NCBI GenBank assembly: GCA_028015205.1
Contig: CM051519.1
Coordinates: forward strand, 91,657,539 to 91,721,538
Direction: 5' to 3'
Length of the DNA: 64,000 nt
DNA from: Mytilisepta virgata
Lineage: Eukaryota > Mollusca > Bivalvia > Mytilida > Mytilidae
Part shown: one piece after another, positions 49,310 to 60,499 of the stretch
Numbering within the stretch: position 1 is the first letter of the stretch
Layout of the letters: each line of letters opens with the position of its first letter
Notes under the pieces: model-generated
The model's input: the letters and a program-made list of their open reading frames with translations, nothing else
The model's database searches: none
Told to the model about the DNA's origin: nothing
Made by a program: the position numbers and the translations under genes

Positions 49310-51605
49310 TTAAATACACATTACTAAATATCTCCTGGTTACTTTCTTCTGATAATTGGGAGACAAGTTTTTCAAAAGTTTTTCTGTTTAGGAAATATCA
49401 ACCAAGGTTATTTTACCAACAGGTTACGTTGCTAACACAACTTAGCATCTTTCTGTTTTATCCTTATATTTTTTTTTCACGTCCATTGAAGTTGATTGAA
49501 CCCATTTCCACAGAAAAACAGAAATCAATAAAAAACAAAAAAAAAAAAAAACTTGGTCATTCTGAAACTTACATGTATTATGTAGACAAATCTATTGTTT
49601 AAAAGTAGAATTTAAAAAATGTAGTTACATATTCCATGTATGATACAAACACACAGAAAAATATGTTTTTACTAGAAATTTTTCTACAGAAAATATCAAT
49701 ACCTAATTTTACAAATTATTTATTGTAACAAAACTATTTATGTTCTCTCATAACCTCAAAAATTAATTTAAATTCATACTGGTTTATAGCGTCTTATTAT
49801 CAACATCTATCTGCTTGCTAATTCTCAGATCATTTTTGCAAAATTATCTTTGTTAAGGCTCTAATCAAAAGATAAAATAAAACCATCTTAACAAAGTTTT
49901 CAACATCATTTTATTGGCGATGTTCCATCTTTTCAATCTCGTTAACTTCTGTAACCTAGTTAAAAACACATAAATTGTATTGTTTAAAATGGAATTTATT
50001 TCAAAACCAAATCTTATGATTCCTAAATGTATTATTACAAACTAAATTTACAATGCGTAATTGCATTGTTCAATCTGAAATCTACGACTATTTGCTATCA
50101 TCAATATCAATAATCTATTCTGCAACAAGCATCTAGTGTGTTTAAAGATCTCTGGACCCTAAGAGTCCCGATTGTAATGTTATCGTGGAATAATTGGTCG
50201 GATATTCCCGAAGTGAGGTAGACAAAATGAGCAGTTAGTGGCTAGGATTTATATCGACTATTGATTCCTCTGTAAAAATTTTTAGCTGTGATACATTCTC
50301 TCTCAAAGAGTCTGACCTGCAGTCGTTCAAGTCAATTTTCTCATACAATTCAGTATTATTGACAAAGCTGATAGTAGGATAGTCTATTAGGTGCAGTGGA
50401 TTTTTTACTGTTTCTCAAATTTTTTTCATACGGAATATTTCTTTTGAAACATTGAAGGTAAATCACAATTTTTTAGTATGTTAATTTAAAAAAAATATTT
50501 ATTTTCTTAAAATATTTTTTATTTTAAGATATTAATTTTAAATTTCAGAAATTTGGACAAAAAGTTAATAGTTTAATATACTTATTAATATTATAGACAG
50601 GGTTTAAAAGCATTTTCATCTTTCAAATTAAGTCTAATCAGTCGAACAGATGGTTACAATATTTTTTAAATTGTTCTTAATTAAAAAAAAAGAAAATGAC
50701 AAAATTATAATTACAAATACATATAATTATGTCTAAACGATAAGAGTATGAAACTTAAAATTTTGTTATAGTCAGGCAACAATTTTTATACTGAAAAATA
50801 AATGAGGTTTTTATAAAATATTTTCCTTCAAGATTTTAAGATACACCCCCCAACCCCCACCCCATTTCAACCCAATCGGACCTTATCCATGAAACTTTTC
50901 AGCATGATCCTAAAAAATATCTAAAATAAGAGTTTAAATTTTAATGGAACTTGTTGATAAATCCAGGATAATACATATAAAACATATAACCTGTGTATTC
51001 TAATTAGATAAGCACTACTAATTGTCATGTATAAAATTATGTCCCACAAAGTGATCAAAGAAAAAAACGGTTGGGTGAAGTCGAATCAAAGTGAACACAT
51101 TTGAAAATGCATACAAACTTTGGGCAAATTTCATTATAAACATAATTTTTCATTAGCACCGAGCAACAGCTGCAGGTTTCATTTTGAATTAATGCCCTTA
51201 TCATTTGATTGATGCATGCAATTACTCCAATAATTCAACAATAAATGGTTAGTTTCAAAGTGTCAGATATTTCCTGGAATCTTTATCATGCAATTAACTT
51301 ATGCCGATCAAATTTAAAAGAGGTGATTGTGTGGCTCCATGTTTTTTTTTAAATTATTATTGCAGTTGTAAAACTGAATCTAAATTAGGATCCAAAAATG
51401 CAAATTCTTTATCAAAAGTAGAATAATAATGGATTGTTAAAATCCACTTTTTCCCTGGGGAAAACAATGAAATGAATTTCAGTCAAATATGACAAATTCA
51501 TGCAATTTTACAAATTGGAATTGTAATGTACTACTGTGAATTTAAAATACTATTTATGCTTTTATTCAAGGGAAGACAATTGTTGATAGTTTCTCATCAT
51601 GATTC
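49310..51605. other. AT-rich presumed intron with higher-complexity patch at 50150-50460
   Basis: The 50150-50460 stretch is less AT-rich and ends in a good donor (GAAG|GTAAAT at 50457/50458). It could be promoter or a non-coding 5' exon of the LRRN-like gene; this is not provable here. The rest is featureless. Confidence 0.25.
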
Positions 51606-51966
51606 ATCTTAGTTCAATCAGTGGTCTCGTTTTAGCATGCTTGCCTGAGTGTGGAAGGTTGTGGAATCGATCTCAAGCCAGGTCAAACCAAAGACATTAA
51701 AACTGATATTTGCTGCTTCTCCGCTGAGCATGCATAATCTAGGAGTAGAGCAATTTAAAGGACTGGTCTGCTCATAGTCAGTATAATGTGTCTGGTTTGG
51801 GTGATTTGTCTGTTACCTCCTGAGCTAGCACATTAAAAATGCAGCTCAGCGTGTCGGTTTAGTACCAGGCAGGGTTCATATTCATTTCATATCAACATGT
51901 TTTTGTCCTGATATGCACTTAATAATTGGAACTGGACGTAAAACAATAATTCATTCATCATCCATC
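51606..51966 (+). mobile_element. Second type of tRNA-derived SINE
   Basis: Head with an A-box-like CTTAGTTCAATCAGTGGTCT and a B-box-like GGTTGTGGAATCGATCTC. The body contains GACTGGTCTGCTCATAGTCA, GTATAATGTGTCTGG and TTTAGTACCAGGCAGG. The end ACTGGACGTAAAACAATAAT leads into TTCATTCATCATCCATC. Distinct in sequence from the SINEs at 8951 and 19088. Confidence 0.7.
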
Positions 51967-53340
51967 AATCTTTGCAGCACTGAGGGTTCCAAAATAATGT
52001 CAATTTTAACCTTCACTATCTAATATAAAGGGTTGGACAGATAGATATATTTTTTGACTCTCCCTTCCCTTTCCATTGGTCTCTACTTCCTTCCCTACTA
52101 TCCATTCCCATATTTTCTTGTCATTTTTGAGATAGTATTGAAAACTAAATTAATTTTTCTGTATTAAGAATATTAATTTTTTTTAAATTTTAATTTGATA
52201 GACAAAAAAAAAAAAAAAATGATTCCCATCTCAATGCATATGATTATTGGTCAAAAGAGATAATTTTTACCACTTTTATAGACTATATTTCCACTTTCAA
52301 TTTATGAATGAATTCCAGATTTGTTCTAGGGTCAATTTAGAGAAATATGTCATTAAACATTGTACATTTCTGTTCTGTGACATCCAAATTTTGTGGGAAA
52401 ATATACTAACTGGAGAGTTGTCTATTGAAGTTTTCACCATTAATATGATCTTCGGTATGTTTTTAATCTCCTTCCTGCTAGCTTCTCTTTCCCTTCTCCC
52501 AGGCTTTCTTTCATTACTCCAAGTAGTCATCTGATACCCTATCCAACCCCTCAATAAAGATCGTCATACCGATAATCGTTCTATTATGCCAATGTTATAT
52601 GCCTATTTTGTCAGATAAAATTACTCAGTAGTATCGAGGCCGAAAACATCGCAAGCCAAAAGATCAAATAACAAATCTTTTCTGTGCAGCCTAAGGTGAA
52701 ACCAATTTTAGACTGTACCATTGTATTGAAGTGGCTACAGCTATACACATATATAACAGATTTATTTGACCTTTTCTGTGGTAAAAATTCATTGATCGTC
52801 TGACAATAAGCAAATAAAAATGCAATGTTATTTTCATTTTACATTTTAAAAGATATTAAATCCCCCCTTTCCTAAAGAGGATGGTACCTATGGTACCATT
52901 TACCTCAAGAGTTATGTGTTTTATTTAAAATAAAAATATGATGTACGAAGAAATTTCTATATATCCTCAAAATAATTTGTTTTTATGTTAACATGACTTT
53001 GATTTCACCAAATAGCAATTTGTCGACTTGGTCTTGAGCAAACAAAATGTTCAAATACCAAAAATATATTTTACTAAAGCATGTAGAACATAAATAGTGT
53101 ATAATATGGTAACCAGGATGATCAGCTGGGACAGTGAGTTTTTATCAAATGTCATGTAAGCCAATCACAACCCCATATTATTCCAAGCTCAGGTTACTAA
53201 TGTTTCCTCATAATTTTTTTTGAGGTACACAAATAGTGTTTTTTGATAACTTTTCAAGATTAAAAAATAAGCTATTAGAATTTCCAGTCACCAAATTTTC
53301 ATTAAAAAAAAGTAAAATCTAAACTGAACCAATCCTTAAT
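51967..53340. other. AT-rich presumed intron
   Basis: Overlapping chance frames on both strands at 52247-52554. Nothing else recognised. Confidence 0.45.
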
Positions 53341-53860
53341 CAAACCATTTCAAACTATACCAGTATCATTGAACTATAAGAAACAAACCATTTCAAACTA
53401 TACCAGTATCACTGATCTATAAGAAACAAACCATTTCAAACTATACCAGTATCACTGAACTACAAGAAACAAACCATTTCAAACTATACCAGTATCACTG
53501 AACTATAAGAAACAAACCATTTCAAACTATACCAGTATCACTGAACTATAAGAAACAAACCATTTCAAACTACACCAGTATCATTGAACTATAAGAATCA
53601 AACCATTTCAAACCATACCAGTATCACTGATCTATAAGAAACAAACCATTTCAAACTATACCAGTATCACTGAACTACAAGAAACAAACCATTTCAAACT
53701 ATACCAGTATCACTGAACTATAAGAAACAAACCATTTCAAACTATACCAGTATCACTGATCTATAAGAAACAAACCATTTCAAACTACACCAGTACCATT
53801 GAACTATAAGAAACAAACCATTTCAAACTATACCAGTATCACTGAACTATAGAAAAACAA
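53341..53860. repeat. 43-bp minisatellite, about 12 copies
   Basis: Direct repeats of a 43-bp unit beginning CAAACCATTTCAAACTATAC and containing CAGTATCACTGAACTATAAG. Copies are about 90-98% identical, and variation is concentrated at a few sites (TATACC/TACACC, CACTGAACTA/CACTGATCTA). The array ends about 750 bp before the start codon of the LRRN-like gene. Confidence 0.95.
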
Positions 53861-54608
53861 ACAGTAATGGATACAACAATGAACAAAAAACCAAGTTGTG
53901 AAACAGCTCATGCAACAATAGATAAAGAGAAAAATAAATGGAAATGGTGAGCTGTCAAAAGGGGCATAAAACGACTAAAATGTATGAAATACACAAGTCG
54001 AACAAAGCCAAATATAAAATCGTAAAACAACAATCAAACTAAAAAGTTAAAAATACACAATACAATAATGTATTGAATTAATTCCTTCCGCAAGAAACAA
54101 AGTTTATTAATACAATCATTTTTACATTTCAGAACACAGACACCGAAGAAAGACAGAGACAAAGCGTTAAAAGCTTTAAAGTGAGATAATTATTCAACTC
54201 AGATGTGTTTTTCCAATTTGAATGTGTCATAATGTGACGACAAAACAAGACAATTTAGTACACATTTAGCACTGACAACTCTCAAAGAAAATCTCTGATT
54301 GTCTAGGCTTTGATGAAAGCCTGACAATGCAGCAAATTGTATCACGGCAATCTAATATTGCTACTTCAACAATTTCTAGACCTGAATATGACAAGGCGAG
54401 CTGAATATGGTAATACCAATTAAAGCCAAGTGGAATGAATACCAGTAGACCTTATTTGTATAACGGACTGAAAAAAGTTATAAATTTTAAAAAATGTGAT
54501 ATTTAAAGCTACTTGTATACACACCTTTGTATTAAAGGAAATAATTTAATTTCTGTAAAAAATGGAAGTTACATGAAAAATAGAGAAATCTTCAACTGAT
54601 AGTAAAAT
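53861..54608 (+). promoter_or_regulatory. 5' flank / possible 5' UTR of the LRRN-like gene
   Basis: AT-rich. A good splice acceptor (TTTTTACATTTCAG, ending at 54133) lies 475 bp before the ATG. Vertebrate LRRN genes have non-coding 5' exons, so this could be the 3' splice site of an upstream non-coding exon; a possible donor is AAG|GTAAAT at 50457-50458. No TATA box can be assigned. This is inference from motifs only. Confidence 0.25.
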
Positions 54609-56684
54609 ATGTATTTATCCTCCAGAGAGCTCATCATTTTTCTGATTGTTGGAGGAGAACTATTTAGTGGTGTTGAATCAAAAATGGAATGGAAAGTAAA
54701 CTGTCCAATGAAATGTGCTTGTTACATTGGAAGGCTTGATACAGAAAATTTCAAACAAGTGATGAAAATAGTAAACTGTACAAAAGTGGAGTTGACTTTT
54801 ATCCCACAAAACCTATCTTCCTCTACTGAAGCTCTAATAGTTTCCAGCAATTACATTACAGATCTCAATCTTCCTCCACGTATGCGACAACTAAAATATC
54901 TTGATGTGTCGAAAAATAAAGTTTCAAGGTTTGACAAAGAAATACAAAAGCTAATTCAATTGAGAAGTCTCAACTTACAGAGCAACTCAATCAGTTCCCT
55001 TAAAAACGGACAATTTTCTGGATTAAAGTATCTAACAGATTTGGATTTATCTAACAATAGATTAAAGTATATTGAGAAACATGCCTTTGGAGGATTAAAC
55101 TATGTTCAGCGACTGAATTTAGAAAATAATCAGTTAAATTATCTCGAAAATCAATGGTTTGTTAGCATGCCCTCCCTACGATGGTTGTATCTTTCTAAAA
55201 ATGCCCTGAGGAGTTTGAAAAGCGGTACATTTGACTCGCCAAACCATTTAAATACAATTCAATTCAATAAAAATAGAATCCGTACTATTGACGATGATGC
55301 ATTCTTAGGACTTGAAAATTTAAGTGCATTGGATCTTTCGAACAACAATCTTTTAACAGTTCCATCCAAATCATTAGCACATTTAATCAACTTGCAAAAA
55401 TTACTTTTTGATGGCAATCCACTTTATCGACTAAATGAAAATACATTTTGTAATCTGAATATATCGGTTCTTTCTTTGAGCTATATGCCACATTTGACTG
55501 TTATCGAACATGGAGCTTTTGTTAACTTGACAAGACTTGTTCAACTTCAACTACATGATAATCAAAAACTTGTTTTCATTGACCCAAATGCATTTTACAA
55601 CATTCCAACGTTGAGGGATTTATATATTCATAACAACCGCTTACGTGTTCTTCCGCATAAAGTTATTCAGAGCTTCCCGTCAATCAAAAGCTGCCATTTT
55701 TACAGTAATTTATTGCATTGTGATTGTAACATAGACTGGATGAGAGCTGATATTGTGTCAGAAAATCACAAGTCAATCATGTATGATGGATCTCTCTTAA
55801 TGTGCTATTCACCTCAAAATAGGTATGGACAAAAAATTGTCAGTCTTCCTCCATTAAACAATTATAACACTTGTTCGCCAATGACAATTCCCATTTTTGA
55901 GAAAAATTACGAAATCAGTATCGGAGAAGAATTAAGACTAGAATGTCATGCGAGTGGAATTCCAGAACCAAACATAACATGGAGGTTACCAAATGGAAAG
56001 GTGCTATCGAAAAACATAAAATTTAATCGATTTGAAGTGAGGGATGATTGTACATTAATTATAAGATATTTAAGACAGTCTGATAGTGGCACATATTCGT
56101 GCAATGCTTCTAATGCTGAAGGAAGTGATATAAGCAAGACTAGTGTCAATGTGATCAATAAGCCTATACGATTAATCGTAGAACCATCAACATTAAATCA
56201 TATTACAATTACTTGGAATGGAACAAGGCAATTTTCTATGATTTCCGATTATCAAATTCGTTATAGGGAATCGAATAAAAAATTAAGTTATAGAATTATA
56301 CACATCAGTCCATATTCTGGTCGCTATACGTTTACTAATTTGAAATCGCACACAACTTATGAATTTTGTATTGTTTACTTGTACTACAGAGAGACATATC
56401 CAGTTGACTGTGTTAATGCAACGTCAGGAAAAGCATTAGATTATCTTCCAGGAATAACGTCTGTGAATACAAAAGCAGTTACGGCAGTCATAACAATCAT
56501 CGTTATGATTTTTATCTTAGGGTGTTCTGTTATGGCAATCAGACGTATTAAAAGAAGAAAAAGCTACAATAACACAGAGGAAGAGGACACATTCGTGACA
56601 ACACAGATTCCGCTAGAAAATGTGTACCAGCCTAATACCTACATGTGTTCTTCAAAAACTTCATTAATTAAAGCTCAAGAATAG
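54609..56684 (+). CDS. LRRN-like leucine-rich repeat/Ig/FN3 transmembrane receptor
   Basis: Single-exon gene of 691 codons. The start is supported by an in-frame TAA at 54603-54605, two codons upstream; the stop is TAG. Layout by residue: signal peptide ~1-23 (hydrophobic LIIFLIVGGELF); LRRNT cysteines C32, C36, C38 and C57; 12 leucine-rich repeats ~72-358 with 24-residue periodicity (LxxLxLxxNxL); LRRCT C371, C373, C399, C422; I-set Ig ~430-515 (C446, W458, DSGTYSC with C498); FN3 ~518-606 (TITW, YQIRYRES, TTYEFCIVY); transmembrane helix ~623-644; Arg/Lys-rich stop-transfer and a ~47-residue cytoplasmic tail. About nine N-glycosylation sequons lie in the ectodomain. Domain order, LRR number and length match vertebrate LRRN1-3 (about 710 aa). 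The repeat NQKLVFIDPNAFYNIP is especially close to the corresponding LRRN repeat. Role by family: neuronal or epithelial cell-surface adhesion or signalling receptor; the mussel function is inferred. No introns interrupt the coding sequence, as in vertebrate LRRN genes. It runs opposite to IMMP2L and probably lies inside an IMMP2L intron. Confidence 0.93.
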   Translation: MYLSSRELIIFLIVGGELFSGVESKMEWKVNCPMKCACYIGRLDTENFKQVMKIVNCTKVELTFIPQNLSSSTEALIVSSNYITDLNLPPRMRQLKYLDVSKNKVSRFDKEIQKLIQLRSLNLQSNSISSLKNGQFSGLKYLTDLDLSNNRLKYIEKHAFGGLNYVQRLNLENNQLNYLENQWFVSMPSLRWLYLSKNALRSLKSGTFDSPNHLNTIQFNKNRIRTIDDDAFLGLENLSALDLSNNNLLTVPSKSLAHLINLQKLLFDGNPLYRLNENTFCNLNISVLSLSYMPHLTVIEHGAFVNLTRLVQLQLHDNQKLVFIDPNAFYNIPTLRDLYIHNNRLRVLPHKVIQSFPSIKSCHFYSNLLHCDCNIDWMRADIVSENHKSIMYDGSLLMCYSPQNRYGQKIVSLPPLNNYNTCSPMTIPIFEKNYEISIGEELRLECHASGIPEPNITWRLPNGKVLSKNIKFNRFEVRDDCTLIIRYLRQSDSGTYSCNASNAEGSDISKTSVNVINKPIRLIVEPSTLNHITITWNGTRQFSMISDYQIRYRESNKKLSYRIIHISPYSGRYTFTNLKSHTTYEFCIVYLYYRETYPVDCVNATSGKALDYLPGITSVNTKAVTAVITIIVMIFILGCSVMAIRRIKRRKSYNNTEEEDTFVTTQIPLENVYQPNTYMCSSKTSLIKAQE

Positions 56685-58660
56685 TAAAATGACTAAAGCT
56701 TTGAAATTTCATCCTAAAATTTGGGTTAATATTTCTTTTTTTACTACACATGTACATATTTTGTTGAGTTTTAGTTTTTACACCATTTTTGCTTGAATTG
56801 TCATTTCTTTTTTATATAAAATTGTATTTTTTTTTAAACAATCAAATTAATCAATCAAAATTGATATTTGGCTTATTTTCTATAAGAATATGTTATGATT
56901 TAAATTTGTTTACTAAAGTTCCTGTTTTGTATAGAATATGATTCAATTTTCTTCCAATTTTCTGTATCACTTGAGACTTTCATGTCCTACTTGATGTGAC
57001 AACCTCTGTATTTTACCAGAAAATTGTAGTATCACCCCATCAATCAAAATTCATTCAATTATTTAATCAAAATAATTTACCATTAATAACAGAGATCACA
57101 TAAAAATGGCCAGTATTGAATCTGCTGACACAATAATGGTGTATTACAGTACAAACCTCAGTCAACTAGACTTATTGATTAATGGTTAACTGAATGTTTT
57201 CCTAACCAATACATATTTTATCTTCTTAAAATAATTTTTTTTTCTCTAGACAACTACATGTATTCTGTCCTTCAAAATTAGTACCTTTATAAAAAAAAGT
57301 TAGCAACATTGCCAATTGTTGAATATCATCTTTTTTCTAAAATATTATGATAACCAAATCTAAGCATTATATAGCTTTATTTGGCAAAGCTGCACCTACA
57401 TTGTAATTTAAAATTTAGAAATCAAAATATTCTCTTCCGGGAATCCAAGATCTACGTTTTTCAGTAAAAATTCTGTCACCAAGTATATTTTTTCATTATA
57501 TCAATAAGAACTTATGTTCACCTTTCCTTTAAATTATACATGCATTTTAACTAGTCCTGACCAATCTGATACAGTTTGACATTAATTAAATTGTGTATTC
57601 AATCTATATGTAATATTATACTTTTAATTTCCCATTCAATAATCTGAGAAACAATTATTATCACTTTACACCTTTGATTACAAAAATTATCCACTCTTGA
57701 TAGATGCTCTATAAAATCTACAATTTTAATGTTTAAAATTTTATAAATGTACATGTATTTTGTAATTTACCAATTCACGATAGTACATCTATAATGCCAA
57801 TCAACAATTTCTCTATGACTTGTATATACTTCAATTTTCCAAAATAATATTGGTTTATTGTCTTCCAGATTTCTGAAAAATAACATATTTTGTTCTACTG
57901 AAGATTCTGATGATTGATTATAGTCTATAAATGGTCCTCTGAGGCACTCTACTAGATATTTGATAGTCTACAAATGGTCCTCCGAGGCATTCTACTAGAT
58001 ATTTGATAGTAATATTTCATAATCAGTTATAATCAGTTATAAATTCATACTTTTAAAAGCATAATCTCACTTTAAAGGATTGCATTCAATTTTTAAATTG
58101 CAGCACATGTACTTTAGAACCAACAACAAATAATTACTGATGAATATTTTATGCATATCGAAGTCTTATTTTTCATTTGTATGCTCTGCACACCGATCCA
58201 TGACATTATTTTCTTTATGGCTCTTTAAAACAAAAAGTATTTAGTAGATTATTATCATTAGTCAGTTGGCTGATATCAACCAATACCGATTGAACATTAC
58301 TATTTAGTCATTTTCTACAAGAGAAAAAAATCTAGTTTAAGATAGATTAGTCCAATAAAATTTAACCACACATTGGAATCTGCATTCTCAACCCTTTTCA
58401 GTTATCAAATCTCTACCAATCCTTCCCCCTTCATTCCCTCCCTCCCTCCATAAATGTTGACATTAGATTTAGTTGTTTGATTTATACGCAGACTGAAAAA
58501 ATACATATTTGACATGGTTTTATTGTACAATTATAACAAATTTTACCAAACAAGTGTTCATTTGTACATTAAGGTACATTAAGTAAATTTTGTTATTCTA
58601 TTTATTTATTTGTATTTAATGTAAATCATTCAAATTTGTAAATTATATGAAATAAAGAAT
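56685..58660 (+). other. Presumed 3' UTR/flank of the LRRN-like gene
   Basis: AT-rich, no coding frame. The first canonical plus-strand AATAAA downstream of the stop is at 58651-58656, so a ~2-kb 3' UTR is possible but not shown. A 44-bp tandem duplication (unit begins TAGTCTATAAATGGTCCTC) occupies 57920-58007. Confidence 0.3.
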
Positions 58661-59408
58661 TAATATAAATTTATATATAATGTTAACCATTCTATGTAAA
58701 GAACCAAATAAGTACAACATGTGTGTGACCAACAGATGTCCTCACAACTAAAATTAATAAAAGTACTGTCACATGTCCCCACAGCTAAAATTAATAAAAG
58801 TACCATAATTACTGTAGATTCATTATATTTTGTTTTTTTTATAAATATTTGTGGATTTTGTTGGCACAGGAGCACCATGAAAATACAATATATGTACAGT
58901 CCTAAAATATACATTTTATTTGTACAAGCTTTAGAAACATTTCTGACCCGTTTTGCTTCTATTACAGATAAAATGTATATTTTCCAACAATGTACATATA
59001 TATTGTTTTTATCCTGCAACAATAAAATCTTATCTTTTATTGGGAAAAGTTATGAAAATGGCACATCTCTAGCCTAAGTCTATTTATGACACATAATCTA
59101 GGAAGAACATGACATCATTAACACTTACCGGTTAACCAGAACACAAAACTTTCACTGCAAGTGAAGACGAGGGTACAAGGAGAAAAAAATATTGGACACC
59201 CTTTATTTGCCTAGTATATAAGCCAGTATCCTAAAAAGTGTCCACTAAACCATCCTGACATCCATAATAAGCTGTTGCCTCATAAACGTATAACCAATAT
59301 CCTTTCTTTTTTATTTATACCGTCCGCAAGTCGATCTGCAAGTGCATTCTATTGGAAGTACAAAAGTCAGGTTAGAAAAAGATAACTACATGTACTATTA
59401 AACTAGTA
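58661..59408. other. AT-rich flank
   Basis: A 38-bp tandem duplication (TAAAATTAATAAAAGTAC twice, 58735-58803). Overlapping chance frames on both strands (58660-59077). No gene supported. Confidence 0.45.
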
Positions 59409-60498
59409 AACTAGAGGCTCCCAGGAGCCTGTATCGCTCACCTGGACTATGTCCATCTTGACAGGCAACCTGGAACATTGCTGTCAAGTTCCATCTGGAT
59501 CACTGGTTTCAAACAAGAAGTTCTTTATGTGGTTTTTCCAATTAGGCCAAACAAAAAAGTATGTGTGTTTACTGTCTCATGCTGAAAAAAAATAGGGTAG
59601 GTAGATAGGGATTTTTTAAAATTAAAAAAATTTTTTTTTACATTGAGTCTATTGGGGCAACATTGTGACTTTAACAGTGCTTAATCAGAAATGGTCAAAA
59701 AACTTTAGGATAGGGGATAAAAATTAGGGTAGGTAGGGGTACAGTAAACACACATACTTTTTTTTTTTGCCTTAGGTCCTATGTTCAACACTGTTTGGCT
59801 CTGTCAGCCATCTTGGATGACGTGTGGGGTCATACAATATAATTCTGAAAGAGAACCAACTAAGGACCATAATGTTGCCAAGTTTTTTTCCAAATGGTTT
59901 TAGACAAGAACATCTTTAACTAAATTTCCCATAGGGTCCTATGTTAAACTATGTTCTGCTCTGGTGGCCATCTTGGATGACGGGTTCAGTCATCGGATAT
60001 AATTCTGAGAGGACCACCAAGGGACCATTGTTGCTAGGTTTTGTTCCAATTGGCTCAGAAGATCTTTAATTAAATTTGCCTTAGGGTCCTATGTTAAAAT
60101 ATGTCCAGCTCTGGTGGCCATCTTGGATAACGAGAAAGGTCATCCGATACAAATCTGAAAAAGGACTACTTAAGGACCACTGCTGCAGCTAGTTTTGTTC
60201 CAATTGGCCCAGTGATTTCAGACAAGAAGATCTATAAGTAAATTTCCCATAGGGTCTTATGTTAAACTATGTTTGGCTCTGCGGGCCATCCTGGATGACA
60301 GGCCGGGGCATTGGATACACTTCTGAAAGAGAATCACCTGAGGACCATTGCTTAGTTTTGTTCCAATTGGCACAGTGGTTTCAGAGAAGATCTTTAAAGG
60401 AAAGTTTATGACAAGGGACGACAGACGAGGGACAACAGACGATGGACGCAAAGTGATGGCAATAGCTCATATGGTCCTTTGGGCCAGGTTAGCTAAAA
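59409..60498 (+). mobile_element. GCTCACCTG/CAGGTGAGC family element with nested insertion
   Basis: Left end CTAGAGGCTCCCAGGAGCCT and ATCGCTCACCTGG. About five ~150-bp units follow (GTCCTATGTTAAACTATGTT, GGCCATCTTGGATGACG, AAGGACCA, TTCCAATTGG). The right end GGGCCAGGTTAGCTAAAA is near 60481-60498. The first unit is interrupted by a foldback insertion at 59547-59771. Confidence 0.88.
59547..59771. mobile_element. Nested MITE-like insertion with TTAGG duplication
   Basis: Terminal inverted repeats AAAAAGTATGTGTGTTTACT (left, ~59555-59574) and its complement AGTAAACACACATACTTTTT (right). Flanking direct repeats are TTAGG at 59542-59546 and 59772-59776. 225 bp, no ORF. The host element's repeat unit resumes on the far side. 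Confidence 0.85.
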
Positions 60499-60499
60499 A

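Noticed and set aside
55946..56158. Minus-strand 70-codon frame
   Set aside because: Shadow of the LRRN-like coding sequence.
58660..59077. Overlapping ~120-codon frames on both strands
   Set aside because: Open on both strands in AT-rich DNA with a tandem duplication; no motif, so chance is the better explanation.
59129..59154. Minus-strand 26-nt interval with excellent acceptor (TTCACTTGCAG) and donor (CCG|GTAAGT), briefly considered as an IMMP2L micro-exon
   Set aside because: Translation does not match IMMP2L in any frame and the size is far too short for the expected serine or GDIV block.
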